This document shows positions 1 through 10,214 of a stretch of DNA of 64,000 bases, piece after piece. This stretch comes from Trichobilharzia szidati (taxonomy: Eukaryota > Platyhelminthes > Trematoda > Strigeidida > Schistosomatidae), in NCBI GenBank assembly GCA_944472155.2, contig OX235279.1, positions 174,447,868-174,511,867 of the forward strand, read 5' to 3'. Every line of letters starts with the position of its first letter. The stretch's first letter is position 1. A program made the position numbers and the translations under genes. Below the pieces are notes generated by a model. That model ran no database searches, was not told the origin of the DNA, and saw nothing but the letters and a program-made list of their open reading frames with translations.

Positions 1-209
1 AAGTTATCTGCATCAACCTACTAACATATTCAGTCAGATGTTGATAGGTATGTGTACTCTGTTGAACCATGAACTCATGAGTTAGGTCTGTTATAATGGT
101 GGCTGAATGTAGACTTTATATTTCCATTCTTGTTCTAATACCAATTTATGCATGGAATTGGGTTCATGGTTTAGATCTGGGTTCATACCTTACTTTGTTT
201 TAAAAGGAA

Positions 210-660
210 TGCATGGAGGATTTCATCATGAGCTGACATTAGTTAGAGAACCACTGGAAAACCTGCAGGGAGTACTGGACAGCTGTTTCCGTCGCCCTAG
301 TTTGGGACTCTTCCGCAGTATGCACACACCGCCGGGGTTTTGAACCCAGGACCTTCTGGTTACAAGGGGAGCTAGCTCGTAGACTATTGAGCCACTGGGA
401 CCCACCCGATCCAATGGTCCTCTAATTCTAACTTCTGCCAATTCACGACATAATGCGACCATTTCGCAATGTCTTCTTCGATGAGTTACTGCCTCATCTT
501 CAACCTGCTGTACCCTACTGGTCAGGGCTTCTCACTAGAACCCCAGGTTAACTGCCTGAATAGGGCCAGTCGCTAGTGGACATCAGATTAAATCAATTTC
601 AGCTCATGATGAAATCCTCCATGCAATCAAACAAAATCCCTACAAAACCAATACTTGAAA
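210..660 (-). mobile_element. SINE-1 (hammerhead SINE) copy, head-to-head right end
   Basis: tRNA-derived SINE read on the minus strand, related to the schistosome Sm-alpha type. Between 290 and 380 lie the inverted stem II of a hammerhead, a degenerate B box (gaaccc region near 340) and the tRNA-like stretch. From about 600 the orientation flips, and the element's 3' tail (gctcatgatgaaatcctcc, ending near acttgaaaa) runs on the plus strand. The hammerhead core reads CGGAAGA instead of CUGANGA, so this copy should be inactive. No clear target duplication was found. Confidence 0.8.
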
Positions 661-666
661 ATAAAG

Positions 667-735
667 AAATTTACCAATCTAGTGGTTACACGTTTGTTAA
701 CACTAATTAATCAATATCAACATGTCAAGGAGTGG
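667..735 (+). repeat. Short dispersed repeat, second copy at 5245-5317
   Basis: The stretch starting tttaccaatc and containing tttgttaaca-aataatta and atgtcaa recurs at 5245-5317 on the same strand with indels. The origin is unknown. It lies next to a SINE-1 end here and next to a PLE end there, so it may be an edge of either family. From 740 to 1250 I see no gene. A (TG)n run sits near 1072-1088. Confidence 0.45.
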
Positions 736-1289
736 GAATCATCAATCAAGAAAATTAATGCGACAGTTAAAGGTGATATGCATGAAATGCGTGGAAATAT
801 TTGCTTAATTTTGGAAAAAATAATTAAGGGGATTAAACGAGAAATGAATGACTGTCGAGCTGATTGGTTACGTAACAGAAGATTACAGATGTAGTAGGTA
901 GAATACTAAGAAAGAATAATACTAACTTGTAAATGGTTTAGGCGAAGGGGAAAAATGTCAGTTTTTGTTTATTTTTATTTTGCATTCATGTAATGATAAA
1001 CTGGTGTTACCTTGACCCATCTATATCGATTCAATGTTGACTGTTATACTCAGTATTTATGATAGTTACTTGTGTGTGTGTGTGTGTGATCAGAATGTCC
1101 GAAATCTGGTGCATAAACACATTAAGCGTTTTATATATGAATTTTGTCACCTTATACATTTTATCAAAGTTCACAAAGGCGACTAAATTTTTATGTTGTG
1201 TATTTTGTATTTTTAAAGTTGTGCTTCATGTGTTTGGCTATTCGAAGATCAGACGGGTTATAGATAGATAGATAGACAGCCTATGCCCT

Positions 1290-1669
1290 GCAGTTTTTGA
1301 TGGAGACATATGGATCTTCGGGCAGGACTTCAAGGCTTCTTCGCAGTTGAGTGGCGTTCAAGATCGGTCAGCGATGAGGCTGCTACTTGGGACGCTGCTG
1401 GGAGGTTGGGAGAAAGCAGCATATGAAAGTGTGAGGCAAAATACCTACGAATGCGCGACAGGGTCAGGCAAACAGTTTCCAAAATGGGAAGGACCACATA
1501 TGGTCACGTTGAGATGGGGTTACGCAGACACAATCACAATGGTAAACACAGAGAAACAGGTGAACATCCGCAAGTGCCGAGATTCCAGACAGTAAGACAA
1601 AAGAGCAAAGCCCCAGGAACCAAGAAGACCGAACCAACTTCAGTCGCAAGTCTTTGACGGGGGGACGAG
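1290..1669 (+). pseudogene. 3' end of a Gypsy-like polyprotein (tentative)
   Basis: Open, basic reading frames (1347-1595 and 1451-1657) run directly into an LTR. The purine-rich gacggggggacgag immediately before the LTR looks like a polypurine tract, which is what places the inner end of an LTR retrotransposon here. The protein is a short basic tail and I cannot identify an integrase core, so the assignment rests on position, not homology. The rest of the element upstream is missing. The region begins after a short GATA repeat (about 1262-1276). Confidence 0.45.
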
Positions 1670-1967
1670 TGTGGTGAGAGCTGGCTGCTAGCCAAAGTTG
1701 GTAGACAGTAACTGACGTCAATGTTTATGTCCCCAATATTGGTGGTGAGAAAATGAGAACAAAGGCTTTGCGTAGGCGGATACAGTTAGTATATGGATGA
1801 TCTGACACAGCCACAAAGAGATGCAAGGTTAACTTTCTGTGAGAAACAACCAATCAAAAGACTGTATTTTCTACTAAGAATAATCTACAATAATGTACAT
1901 CAAAATCTATAAATATGTGTTGATTTTCCTTAATAAACGGTTTGTTGCCTAGCCGTTGTCTTCTGTC
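1670..1967 (+). mobile_element. LTR, second copy of the 19182-19485 LTR
   Basis: Begins TGTGGTGAGAGCTGG after a polypurine tract and matches the solo LTR at 19182-19485 almost base for base, including the AATAAA-like cttaataaac near the 3' end. The last ~18 bases and the terminal CA are missing because the sequence passes into the CTGT-rich 3' tail of an antisense LINE-A. This looks like a LINE insertion into the LTR end or a deletion. Confidence 0.75.
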
Positions 1968-3250
1968 TGTCTGTCTGTTTTCGACATAGAACTTTGCACA
2001 TATGTGAGCCAGTTCAAGTCGCCACACTCCATGTAGCACACAAAGGAAGAGAAGAAAGTAGGAGAAATGCATAATATAGACAGTAAATAGAGGTATGAGA
2101 CAAAGGAGTAGTAATAACGAAGAACGAACAGTTTCATCGGAAATCATAAGTCACAAGGAGTGGATGCATCTGCGCCAGCCATTGAGAACGATCACTTTGA
2201 GCCATGTCACCAATTGTTTCCAACCATTGGTTTTTACCGTCCCGAGGACCCCAACCAGGAAGTCTACATCTCCCTACGTGACTTAGACTAACTGTTGTGG
2301 ATTTCATTGACTGGTGCCAAGTTTTCGTTTGACCGCCGCTAGCTCTTTTCCAGCCTGACCCTATATCAGCTAACATTGCCCGTCGAGGAAGGCGATGACT
2401 AGGCATACGTAACACATGTCCTAACCATCTCAGTCGATGTAATTTCACAGTCTCATCGATTGATTTCCCCTCCTTCCCTAGTAATCGACACCTAACCTCA
2501 ATATTTCTCACCTTATTATACCACTTCACGCGGGAGATGGAACGCAGACACCTATGATCGAAGACAGCTAATCTTTTCATGTCTTCTGCTCTCAATGGCC
2601 AGGTCTCACAGCCATAAAGGCGGACGGAGCGGACTGTTTAGCAGTACACCCGCCCTTTGGTCGATAGTCGGATATCGCGTCTACGCCAGAGACGGCGTAA
2701 ACTGGCGTATGCGAACCTAGCCCTCTGTATTCGTGCCGAGATTTCGCCAGAGATCAACCCGTTGGCGCTGATGGTACTTCCCAAGTAATTGAAGCGGTCA
2801 ACGTGCTCTACCACTTCACTTCCTATTTCTAATCTAGGGGTCGGTGAAGTCCAATCCTGCAGCATCATCTTACATTTTACAGGGGCGAATTGCATGCCAA
2901 ACATTCTTAGATTGCAGCTCAAGGTGTTCAGTAGACTCTGCATTTTGTCAGAGTCCTCGCCTAGAAGGACTATATCGTCCGCATATTCCAAGTCAACGAG
3001 ATTCTTCCCTGGTAGCAAGTCAATCCCTGAGTCGCTGAAGTGAGTTAGGGTTAAGTCCATTAGTACATCTATGATGAAGTTGAATAGGAATGGGGATAAT
3101 GGGCATCCTTGACGGACGCCACTAGTCGTCACCACTTCAGATGATAACTCGCCATAAGCCCTCACCTGGCTGGATGAGTTCGAGTGGAGTGCCTTAATCA
3201 GTGCAATGTATTTTCTCGGCATTCCCTTTACAGCCAAGCATCGCAAGGTG
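1962..3250 (-). mobile_element. LINE-A (RTE-like non-LTR retrotransposon), 5'-truncated
   Basis: Minus-strand element. It contains the C-terminal half of a reverse transcriptase, a ~150-base 3' UTR, and a (CAGA)n tail at 1965-1982. Other copies with the same 3' UTR and CAGA-type tail lie at 10.2-10.8, 43.1-43.8, 45.2-46.0 and 47.4-50.5 kb. The 5' end stops near 3250, which is typical of 5' truncation during target-primed reverse transcription. I place the family in the RTE clade (SR2-like) from memory of the protein style, not from a search. Confidence 0.8.
2134..3250 (-). pseudogene. LINE-A reverse transcriptase C-terminal part, one in-frame stop
   Basis: Encodes the palm and thumb of a non-LTR reverse transcriptase, which would copy LINE RNA into DNA at a nicked target. 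Visible motifs are RQGCPLSPFLF (palm motif B region), LEYADDIVLLGE (catalytic YADD), FNYLGSTIS, then the conserved tail RLRWLGHVLRMPSHRLPRRA and a C-terminal block ending LVTYDFR. The frame is continuous except for one TAA at 2638-2640, between RVYC and TVRS. The endonuclease and RT fingers are missing 5'. This is the best-preserved LINE-A copy here, and so probably among the younger ones. It is dead as an autonomous gene because of truncation and the stop. Confidence 0.85.
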
Positions 3251-4190
3251 GTCATCAGTAAACATATTACTGTATAACACTGTGAGATTTTTATCAAAAT
3301 AAATTTTACCCACAATGAGATTATACTCTACCACAGTGGACACGTTTTATTCTCATATCAAGAATTATTTTTAACTGTAGGAGCTCCATACAAACTTGAA
3401 TACACTTCAATGACTTTACAGAATATGCTTATTTGATGATATTTGCTTAGCACTGCAAACGGTTTTTGTGTGTTGTTTTTTTGTTGTCCGTTTATTGTTT
3501 GATCTAAAGGTGACACCTAATATCTTCATCTTAGTTGTGTGTATTAATGGAATCCTGTCAAACAGAGAACAGTTCACCACTAATGTAGATTTTTGACCGA
3601 TTGTTAAGGTAGACGGGAAATCTTAACTCCAGTTAAAAGATTAACTCCGTAGGCAGAGTCTTCACTTATAGGGGAAAGCATAATTTATGAGTTAGTACTT
3701 AATTCTTAAAACTATTATACAAAAGAAAAGATCAACAAACGTTATTAAAATTACGAAGTCTTACAGTTTATGCAGACAGTTTATTAAGTATACAACAATC
3801 AAAGCATACAAGACAAGGTATTCCTGTAATGATAAAAATGGGAATAAACTGAAGATATTTTTCGGTAACGTATTGAATAAACAAGAAGGAACGAATGAGT
3901 TTTTTTCTCTCATGATAATGCTCACCTCGTAACCTGAAGGTTCTGGCCTCGACCGTCGGTGGGATCGTGAGTGTACACTACTCAAAAAATCCAAAATGGT
4001 ACCAAATATCCGTTCAGTATTACCCAATTTTCAAGGGTCCTCTAACATGAAATCAAATAAGCCCCTGTAAACGAGCACTTGGGAATTATTTTGATTTACA
4101 GTTAGCAGTGCTCTCTGAACTGGTTGGATTTTAGTTGCGGAGCTTTCGTCGTCCTTCTGGACAACATCCCCTTTCAGTGCAATTTTAGGC
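3251..4190. other. No gene recognised
   Basis: AT-rich sequence without a convincing coding region. A stretch near 3920-3975 (cctcgtaacctgaaggttctgg) vaguely resembles the tRNA-like part of SINE-1 on the minus strand but is too decayed to call. Confidence 0.4.
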
Positions 4191-4275
4191 ATAAAGTGAA
4201 CTGATTTAAATTTTTTCCATGGGTGGTAGAATTGCGTCTCCCGGTAACCATCTTTACATCTTTATTGATCATTTT

Positions 4276-4596
4276 TTATTGATTTGGATCGTAAACCTTC
4301 TCGTCAAATGATTTACTTCTTATTAGTTGGTATATTTCGTCTATATTAACGTGTTTGTTAATCACTAATTCGTTTGAGTACCAGGCTTCTAGGAATTCCC
4401 TGACTGCACTTTTGGTGTTTCCTCTGTCTAAAATTTTGACATTATCCCAATCAAACTGATGTCCATAATTATCTACATGCATTGATATGAAACAGGAATA
4501 TATATCATGTCTTTTCACAGCTGATTTGTGTTCTTGGATTCTGATTCGAAGGGGACACCCACTTTGACCAATGTAATGTCTATTACAGTTCATACA
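4276..4596 (-). pseudogene. PLE-a GIY-YIG endonuclease tail, left arm
   Basis: About 107 codons. The signature is CMNCNRHYIGQSG followed by RIRIQEHKSAV, i.e. the C-x-x-C...YIG...R...EH pattern of Penelope-type GIY-YIG nucleases, then FDWDNVKILDRG and EAWYSNELVINKHVN. It nicks DNA for retrotransposition in the full element. No reverse transcriptase is attached, so this is a C-terminal fragment. The partner copy is at 4728-5033. Confidence 0.8.
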
Positions 4597-4727
4597 GCTA
4601 GAATATTGAAACCATTTGAAATAGATATAGCACACAGGCCAGCCAACACAATCACTTCATTCGATATTGTGCTAACAGAAAGACACGTCCACCAGAAAAG
4701 GGAGATAAAATCAATACCGTTTACAAA

Positions 4728-5033
4728 GTGAATTGTATGAACTGTAATAGACATTACATTGGTCAAAGTGGGCGTCCCCTTCAAATCAGAATCCAAGAAC
4801 ACAAATCAGCTGTGAAAGGACATGATATGTATTTTTTCAAATCAATGCATATAGATAATTATGGACGTCAGTTTGATTGGGATAATGTCGAAATTTTAGA
4901 CAGAGGAAGCACAAAAAGTGCCAGGGAATTCCTAGAAGCCTGGTACTCAAACGAATTTGTAATTAACAAACATGTTAATATACGCCAAATAGATCAACTA
5001 ATGAAAAGTGAATCATGTGACGAAAAAGTTTAA
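4728..5033 (+). pseudogene. PLE-a GIY-YIG endonuclease tail, right arm
   Basis: Encodes CMNCNRHYIGQSG, IRIQEHKSAVKG, FDWDNVEILDRG and EAWYSNEFVINKHVN, near-identical to the left-arm protein. The frame is open to a TAA at 5031-5033. Upstream, in the spacer, are AHRPANTIT and a lysine-rich stretch, as expected just before the nuclease domain of PLE proteins. Fragment only. Confidence 0.8.
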
Positions 5034-5269
5034 AATCCAAGTCAATAAAAAATGATCAATACAGATGTAAAGATGGTTACCGGGAGACTCAATTATATCC
5101 CTCATGGAAAATTTAAATCAGTTCACTTTATAAGACAGAAAGATTGAGCGAAGAAATATTTACTTTTCAATTAGATCCTCATCTCTGGCTCTACTCTAAT
5201 ATATATATATCCATAGCATTATTTTTATTACAATACACAACAAAAAATTTACCAATCATCAAGTGGCAC

Positions 5270-5769
5270 TGATATGTTTGTTAACAATAATTAGTCACTG
5301 TCAAAATGTCAATGGGTTGATAATAAACGAAGAAAATAATAGAGCTACGAATAGATCTTGTTTGTCCCTTGCTTAACCATGTTGGATGATGTTCGGAAAT
5401 ACGACGATGAACTTGCCTAATTGTACGCCCAATGTAGCTGGCTCCGCAGCTGCAGTCAAACTGGTAGACACACATAGAAGAGGCAAAATTAGGTAGTTTA
5501 TCCTTATTTCTCGAACATAGAATAGGGGTGGTTTTGAAGAGACAACGTACCTCTGCTGCGTAATACGCTCTTTTAACTGCATTCTTCAAGCTGTGTGTTA
5601 TGATTTCGCCGATGTTGTCACCGAGGAACTGCAGTTTTTTGAACATTGGTTTCCTCGGAACTGTAGTCATACTGACTCTCTTATGTGATGAATACATATT
5701 TTTCTCAATGAATTTATCTGGATAACCATTTTTTTCTGAGTAATTCTCTAATAATCTTAAGCTCCTCAT
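5270..5769 (-). pseudogene. PLE-b thumb/linker plus GIY-YIG domain
   Basis: Open frame of ~160 codons on the minus strand. Order: NGYPDKFIEKNM (end of the RT thumb), PRKPMFKKLQFLGDNIGEII, then AYYAAEVRCLF, KDKLPNFASSMCVYQFDCSCG, ASYIGRTIRQVHRRISEHHP and TWLSKGQTRSIRSSI. The nuclease core (CxC-x-Y-I-G, R, EH) is intact, but the protein ends early relative to family members, which continue to a ...LCIQKK...LPWP tail. The 5' side stops where the PLE-c fold-back begins (about 5770), suggesting disruption by it. Confidence 0.85.
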
Positions 5770-6370
5770 CGTTATTTAATGCTACTGCTAATAGCGTTAT
5801 CAAAGTAGCATTATTAAAGGAGAATTTACCAAATCCACTCAGCTTATATTATGCAACACCTTAATCATCGTTCATCAGACTGGGGTAATTTTTGCGTTGT
5901 TGTCAAATTGGCCAATTGGTAAAAATAACAAAACCAACTGTGCATTGTTATAAATGATAAGCGTATAAAATTATAAAAGCTTGAAATGTGATGCGATTTA
6001 CATCGGACATACATCGCTAGAGAGAAATCAAAATGAGAAGATTTTACACACTTATCAAATCCAAAAGTCATTTACACACCTGGTTTTGTTATCTTCACCA
6101 ATCGGTTAATTTAGCAGTGGGAAAGTGACCCCATACTGATGATTAAGTTGTTGCATAATATAAGGTTAGTGGATTTTGTAAATTCTGGTTTAATAATACT
6201 ATTTTGATAAAGCTATTAGCAGCAGCATTAAATAGTGAAACGTCAGTAAAAACAATATCGTTTTGTTCCTCATTCATTCATTGGGAAATACAAAAAGAAC
6301 TTTTATTATAACCAATATCCACATACCCAATGCCCAAATTTTTTCAAACTGTTAAAAATGAACTTGATTC
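5770..6370. mobile_element. PLE-c fold-back without coding core
   Basis: Inverted arms (about 5774-5970 and 6020-6240) share gctaatagc-ttatcaaa, the tcatcag-actggggt region and taacaaaacca blocks. The same terminal sequence flanks the GIY-YIG-bearing element at 38.8-40.0 kb. Here the centre is only ~50-100 bp with no GIY-YIG codons, so this is a MITE-like, terminal-repeat-only derivative. The sequence right of the arm (6240-6370) also matches the outer edge of the 38.8-kb copy in inverse orientation. Confidence 0.7.
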
Positions 6371-6594
6371 ACAGCTCATTACACGAACCAATTTATGGTT
6401 ACCCTTGTTGTATGTTGTACTTACGGTTTGGTTATAAAATGTCTTTTTATGAATCCAATCGTTCAGTAGTTTCTATTCCAATTTATTGCATCATTGGACT
6501 TATTCGTATTTCTATTTTGTATAATTTGATAACAAAGGCAAAAAATTGGAGACTTATATTTCCTTGTTTCTCTATTTTTCTCTTCAAATTATAG

Positions 6595-6811
6595 AAATTT
6601 TGTTTGAAAACTTTTGGCGATGGACACATTTTCGTCATTATCTTTTATTCCTATGGCTATTCACGCTCACCTCTGGTCTATGCACGTATATCTTCTCATT
6701 CAGTCAAGTGTATATCCAGTTATTAGGCTTTAGCGCCTTGTTTATTGAAGCTATGCTGGGTGCACCACAATTTTTAGAGAATTATAAAAATAAATCAGTT
6801 GTTGGAATGAG
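6595..6811 (+). CDS. SLC66A2: Internal exon of a PQ-loop membrane protein (SLC66A2/PQLC1-like)
   Basis: One 217-bp exon of a host gene. A pyrimidine-rich tract and AG (6593-6594) precede it, and a consensus donor GTGAGT (6812-6817) follows. It encodes two probable membrane segments and the second PQ-loop motif: FENFWRWTHFRHYLLFLWLF, then SALFIEAMLGAPQFLENYKN and KSVVGM. The residues EAMLG-PQ---N---KS--GM match the PQLC1/SLC66A2 family, whose members are small multi-span membrane proteins linked to endosome-Golgi lipid and transport functions. No other exon of this gene is recognisable in the window, consistent with the very long introns of schistosome genes. Reading phase: the first two bases complete a split codon and the last two open one. 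Confidence 0.72.
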
Positions 6812-6885
6812 GTGAGTCGATTATTTAACTGGATGGTGAAGTTAATTGTGAGGAGAACAAGGCCAAAAAAATTTTTTTCTGCTTA

Positions 6886-6899
6886 GCAATTATGTAAAC
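6886..6899. repeat. Left 14-bp target-site duplication of SINE-1
   Basis: gcaattatgtaaac, repeated exactly at 7288-7301. It brackets the SINE-1 copy 6900-7287. Confidence 0.88.
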
Positions 6900-7287
6900 T
6901 TTCAAGTATTGGTTTTGTAGGATTTTTGTTTGATTGAATGGAGGATTTCATCATGAGATGACATCAGTTAGAGAACCACTGGAAAACCTGCAGGGAGTAC
7001 TGGACAACTGTTTCGTCCTAGTTTGGGACTCTTCATCAGTACTCACCCACCACCAGGGTTCGAACTCAGTACCTACTGGTTACAAGGCGAGCTTGAAGAC
7101 TATTGAGCCACTGGGACCCCATCCAATGGTCCTCTAATTCTAACTTCTCCTAATTCACGACAAAGCTTGACCATTTCGCAATGTCTTCTTCGATGAGTTA
7201 CTGCCTCATCTTCAACCTGCTATACCCTACTGGTCACGGCTTCCAGTGGTTCTCTAACTGATGTCAACTCATGATGAAATCCTCCAT
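6900..7287 (-). mobile_element. SINE-1, complete insertion with 14-bp TSD
   Basis: 388 bp on the minus strand, bracketed by exact 14-bp direct repeats, so its ends are defined. Read in element sense: an inverted copy of the 3' domain (7243-7287), the tRNA-like part with A-box-like tggctcaatagtc and B box gttcgaaccc (about 7058), the hammerhead (6997-7042), the direct 3' domain, and a 3' end cctacaaaaccaatacttga with no poly(A). Pol III transcription is likely from the boxes. TSD length fits retroposition by a non-LTR reverse transcriptase. The 5' inverted domain can pair with the 3' domain over ~40 bp. Confidence 0.88.
6997..7042 (-). ncRNA. Hammerhead ribozyme module in SINE-1 (C3A variant)
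   Basis: In element sense: stem I GTACTG pairs with CAGTAC; core ATGAAGA; stem II GTCC/GGAC with a loop; GAAA; stem III ACAGTTGT, self-complementary with no loop; then C at the cleavage position. Everything fits a hammerhead except core position 3, which is A where the consensus is C. C3 pairs with G8 in active hammerheads, so this should not cut. Loop-less stem III implies activity only as a dimer, if at all. Confidence 0.75.
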
Positions 7288-7301
7288 GCAATTATGTAAA
7301 C
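7288..7301. repeat. Right 14-bp target-site duplication of SINE-1
   Basis: Exact copy of 6886-6899. Confidence 0.88.
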
Positions 7302-9080
7302 ACTTGAAAGTACTCTTCCTTTATTCAGTGGAACAGTTCTCGGTATTTTTTCATGTCCTCCTCTGATATATTTCTGTAAGTATCTGGTATCTGGTATAAC
7401 CGAGTGTTACATACTCTTTGTTTGACGAGCAATGTCGGCTGAAGTGGGTTCATGTAGTGGTAAAGCTGGCGAATTCATAATGGTGGCGAATAGGCATGTA
7501 ATAAGAGTAAGGTGTTTCCTTTGGACGACCAGTAAGGCAGCTATGCTGCCTCGCCGCTATGGGGAGGGGACTGGAAAAGGTCGGCCTTTAAAATCACAAA
7601 TCCGGACTTACTTGCGGTGTTCCGTAGTCGGCGGTTAGACCTTAACATAGATATGACTCCGAAAACCACTTAAAACAGGCTGCAGTTATCTCCTGCACTC
7701 TGCGGTCACTCAACACTAATGCTCCTTCTTTTTCAGGAGTTTCAAGTGGGGAAACCAGCTTCCATAAAAACACACGAAGCTTTCCGGATCATCACTCACC
7801 TTCACCTTTTCGCTTTACTCCTTCTGTTAGTACAACCTTCTTTTAACTCTGCGATCATCAGCACCAACCAGAACCGAGAAAATATGCTACTAAATTCACA
7901 TTGTAGCACTATGTGTCCCGACCTCATGTACATCTGACAACAGGTCTCACCAGCTACAAATCTGGCATCTCTAGCTGAGGTACTCTGTTGTGTTTCGGTT
8001 ATTCACTTAACTGCATCTGGTCAACATGAGTGTGGGGCGATTCTTCGGCTAGTTTGTGTAGAGTTGCTGGTATAGGAATAATAATCAAGACTTAGGTAAA
8101 GACATTGGATTGCAGTAGATACTCGTATGTATGCTGCTCGGTTAAAGGGATTGGTGATATGAAGGGAAGATTATGATAGGACTCCTGCTTTACTTCGTCC
8201 CAACTACAATCGGTTGGTTAATTGATGCAGATTTCGAAAAGACATAGTTTGCTGCTATAAGCGAAGCTCCCAGATATAATCATTGTAGCAGATGAATGAC
8301 TTCAGCGCCTAATTAAGGAACCTGTGCCAGTCAAGCAATAATATTAGCGGCACTTACAGAATTGCATGATGACGGACCAACAGCGGTGATAGTCTTGTAC
8401 ACTTTCGTTCAGATACTCGTTTGTTCATGTGTTAAGCCTTAATTTCAAACATAACGAGAAGCATCTCCTTACCTGGCAATCTCCAACATCAAATCAACGA
8501 TAGTCTCAATTAGATCACGAACTATAAGCTATCGATGGAAAAGACTCATTTCCCTGTGGAACTCACACTTGAAATCGGTTTACTCACTAGTTGGCTCAAG
8601 TATATTCCTGCGAGTGGACAGGCATAGAAAGCAGGCAGCTGTGAAGTAACTATACTCTCAACTTGATGAGTCCACAAAGTCTTTATTCAGGGGAGAAGCA
8701 GCTAAACGCGTATCCGCACGAATATGGGCTGACTGAAAGTCGTCTCAGAAACCCTGAGCAGTGGGGGGGGGGGGCGAAAAAGACAAAAGAGATTGGAAAG
8801 GTGGAGAGTTGTAGGGAACATTTTAATGGGCTGATGAGAGCTAGCTGGTTGACAGCCACACTAAACTTGCCCAGCAAGCAACCAACACCTACCTGAATTG
8901 GGATTTAGACATGCATGCATGCATACATAGTCCATCACGGGTTGCCAAATGCCTGCATTTTTGTTTTATCTCACCACTTTAGTACTAACGGATGAGACTC
9001 TGACTAATGATAGCGAGTTATTAAGTGCTTATGTTTCCCCATGTGATTACTCCTCCTCCCATGCATTTCCGCACATTCTA
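7302..9080. other. No gene recognised
   Basis: More GC-balanced than its surroundings around 7430-7720 and 8100-8900, with short open frames that match nothing I know. It may be old retroelement 5' sequence. A G12 run lies at 8763-8774 and an ATGC-type simple repeat near 8911-8928. Confidence 0.4.
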
Positions 9081-9084
9081 TTTC

Positions 9085-9180
9085 CTTTAATTTTTCTTCT
9101 CCAAGTTTGTCTGCTACATGGAGTGTATCAGCTTGGAATGGTGCACTTTCGTGCAATACTTTACCTCTGAATCCCAGCCA
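9085..9180 (+). mobile_element. LINE-A 3' UTR fragment
   Basis: The order tttgtctgctacatgga, agcttggaatggtgca, cgtgcaatactttacctc resembles the LINE-A 3' UTR seen at 43.69-43.77 and 45.90-45.97 kb. Highly diverged. From 9180 to 10020 there is no gene. CT and TG microsatellites lie at about 9695-9780. Confidence 0.45.
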
Positions 9181-10039
9181 ATGCATAAAGTAAACTCTTA
9201 CTTCATAATACGTGAATATAGCTATACTCTTGTGCGAAGCTTCACGATGTTTTGTCAGTTTGAAAAAATTCGCCCTCTTGTCTTTGTGTTGTCACTTCCC
9301 GTTGAGTTGATATTACAGTTTTGACAATCGGGTTGTAAAGTGTTAAGCTGCAACTGAAGCCTTATCAGTTGTCACATAATCACTAGGCCATAAAAGTGTT
9401 TCAAACACGCTTTGGTAACACCAACTGTGTGAGGAAGCCAGGTAATATATATAACATTGACGCATACACACATAGTACTTGTGACAGAGTTACATTGTAA
9501 TATTAAGTTTTCATTTAATTACTTAAAACATCATATAGAAAAGAATATCCATAATAGTGTTGTTAGTCGAGCACTTTCTATCCTAGTTAAAATACATTTT
9601 GCTATCTATCATCTTTATTAAGTGCGCTTGATCAGAGATAAAATTCATTATTAAATAGTATTCACAGTGTGCTTCTTTTAAAGAGTACTTTCTTGTCTCT
9701 CTCTCTCTCTAATGGTCGTGTGCGCGCGCGTGTATGTAAGCTTGTGTATGTGTGTATGTGTATGTTTGTGTGTGTGTTTATCGATCAGATGGAATTCTCT
9801 AGTTTAAATATTTTATCTACTTATTTAACAATTTTGATAGTACACGAAGTTATTTTGTCGTGTACTTTATATAGTGTTTTTTTTGTTATTTGATTGTGAA
9901 AAGTGCAATTGCATGGTGGTTGGATTAGGTTTAAGCGTTATGATTTCTGAGATGTGTAAATGCATGCACTTAATTAGCTTCATAACTGGAAAACCAGCTA
10001 ATTTCACTCAACAACTACTACTTACAATTCCATACACAG

Positions 10040-10140
10040 TTGACGATGAGTCACACGTCTGTAGGCGGAGCTGGGTTCGAACTTGTGACCCTTTGGTTGG
10101 CAAGTCCAGTGTTTAGTCCAACCAGCTGCGGCTCCACAAT
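10040..10140 (-). mobile_element. tRNA-like SINE fragment (SINE-3)
   Basis: The minus strand reads gagccgcagctggttggac (A-box region) and later caagttcgaacccagctcc (B box). The sequence is tRNA-shaped and does not match SINE-1 or SINE-2. No flanking duplication seen. Confidence 0.55.
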
Positions 10141-10214
10141 ACTTTATTCTGGTGATGAGGTGTTTGTTTATCCGACCACTTATGTCTTTGGATTATGGCG
10201 ACAACTTTTCTGCA

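Larger units (their letters stand above)
4191..5131. mobile_element. PLE-a fold-back: two head-to-head GIY-YIG tails
   Basis: Arms of about 400 bp (4191-4596 minus, 4735-5131 plus) are inverted copies of each other, separated by ~138 bp. Each arm codes for the same GIY-YIG endonuclease tail of a Penelope-like element. The spacer continues the protein upstream of the plus arm (AHRPANTIT, a linker motif region of PLE proteins). The whole unit is a natural hairpin. Arms differ by small indels and substitutions, so it is not brand-new. Confidence 0.8.

Noticed and set aside
655..894. 79-codon Lys-rich frame after the first SINE-1
   Set aside because: No recognisable domain; AT-rich composition produces such frames and it begins in repeat sequence.
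1072..1088. TG repeat with nearby short open frame (1059-1271)
   Set aside because: Low-complexity driven; no protein signature.
10040..10140. True tRNA gene on the minus strand
   Set aside because: A and B boxes are present but the cloverleaf stems do not close properly; better seen as a tRNA-derived SINE.
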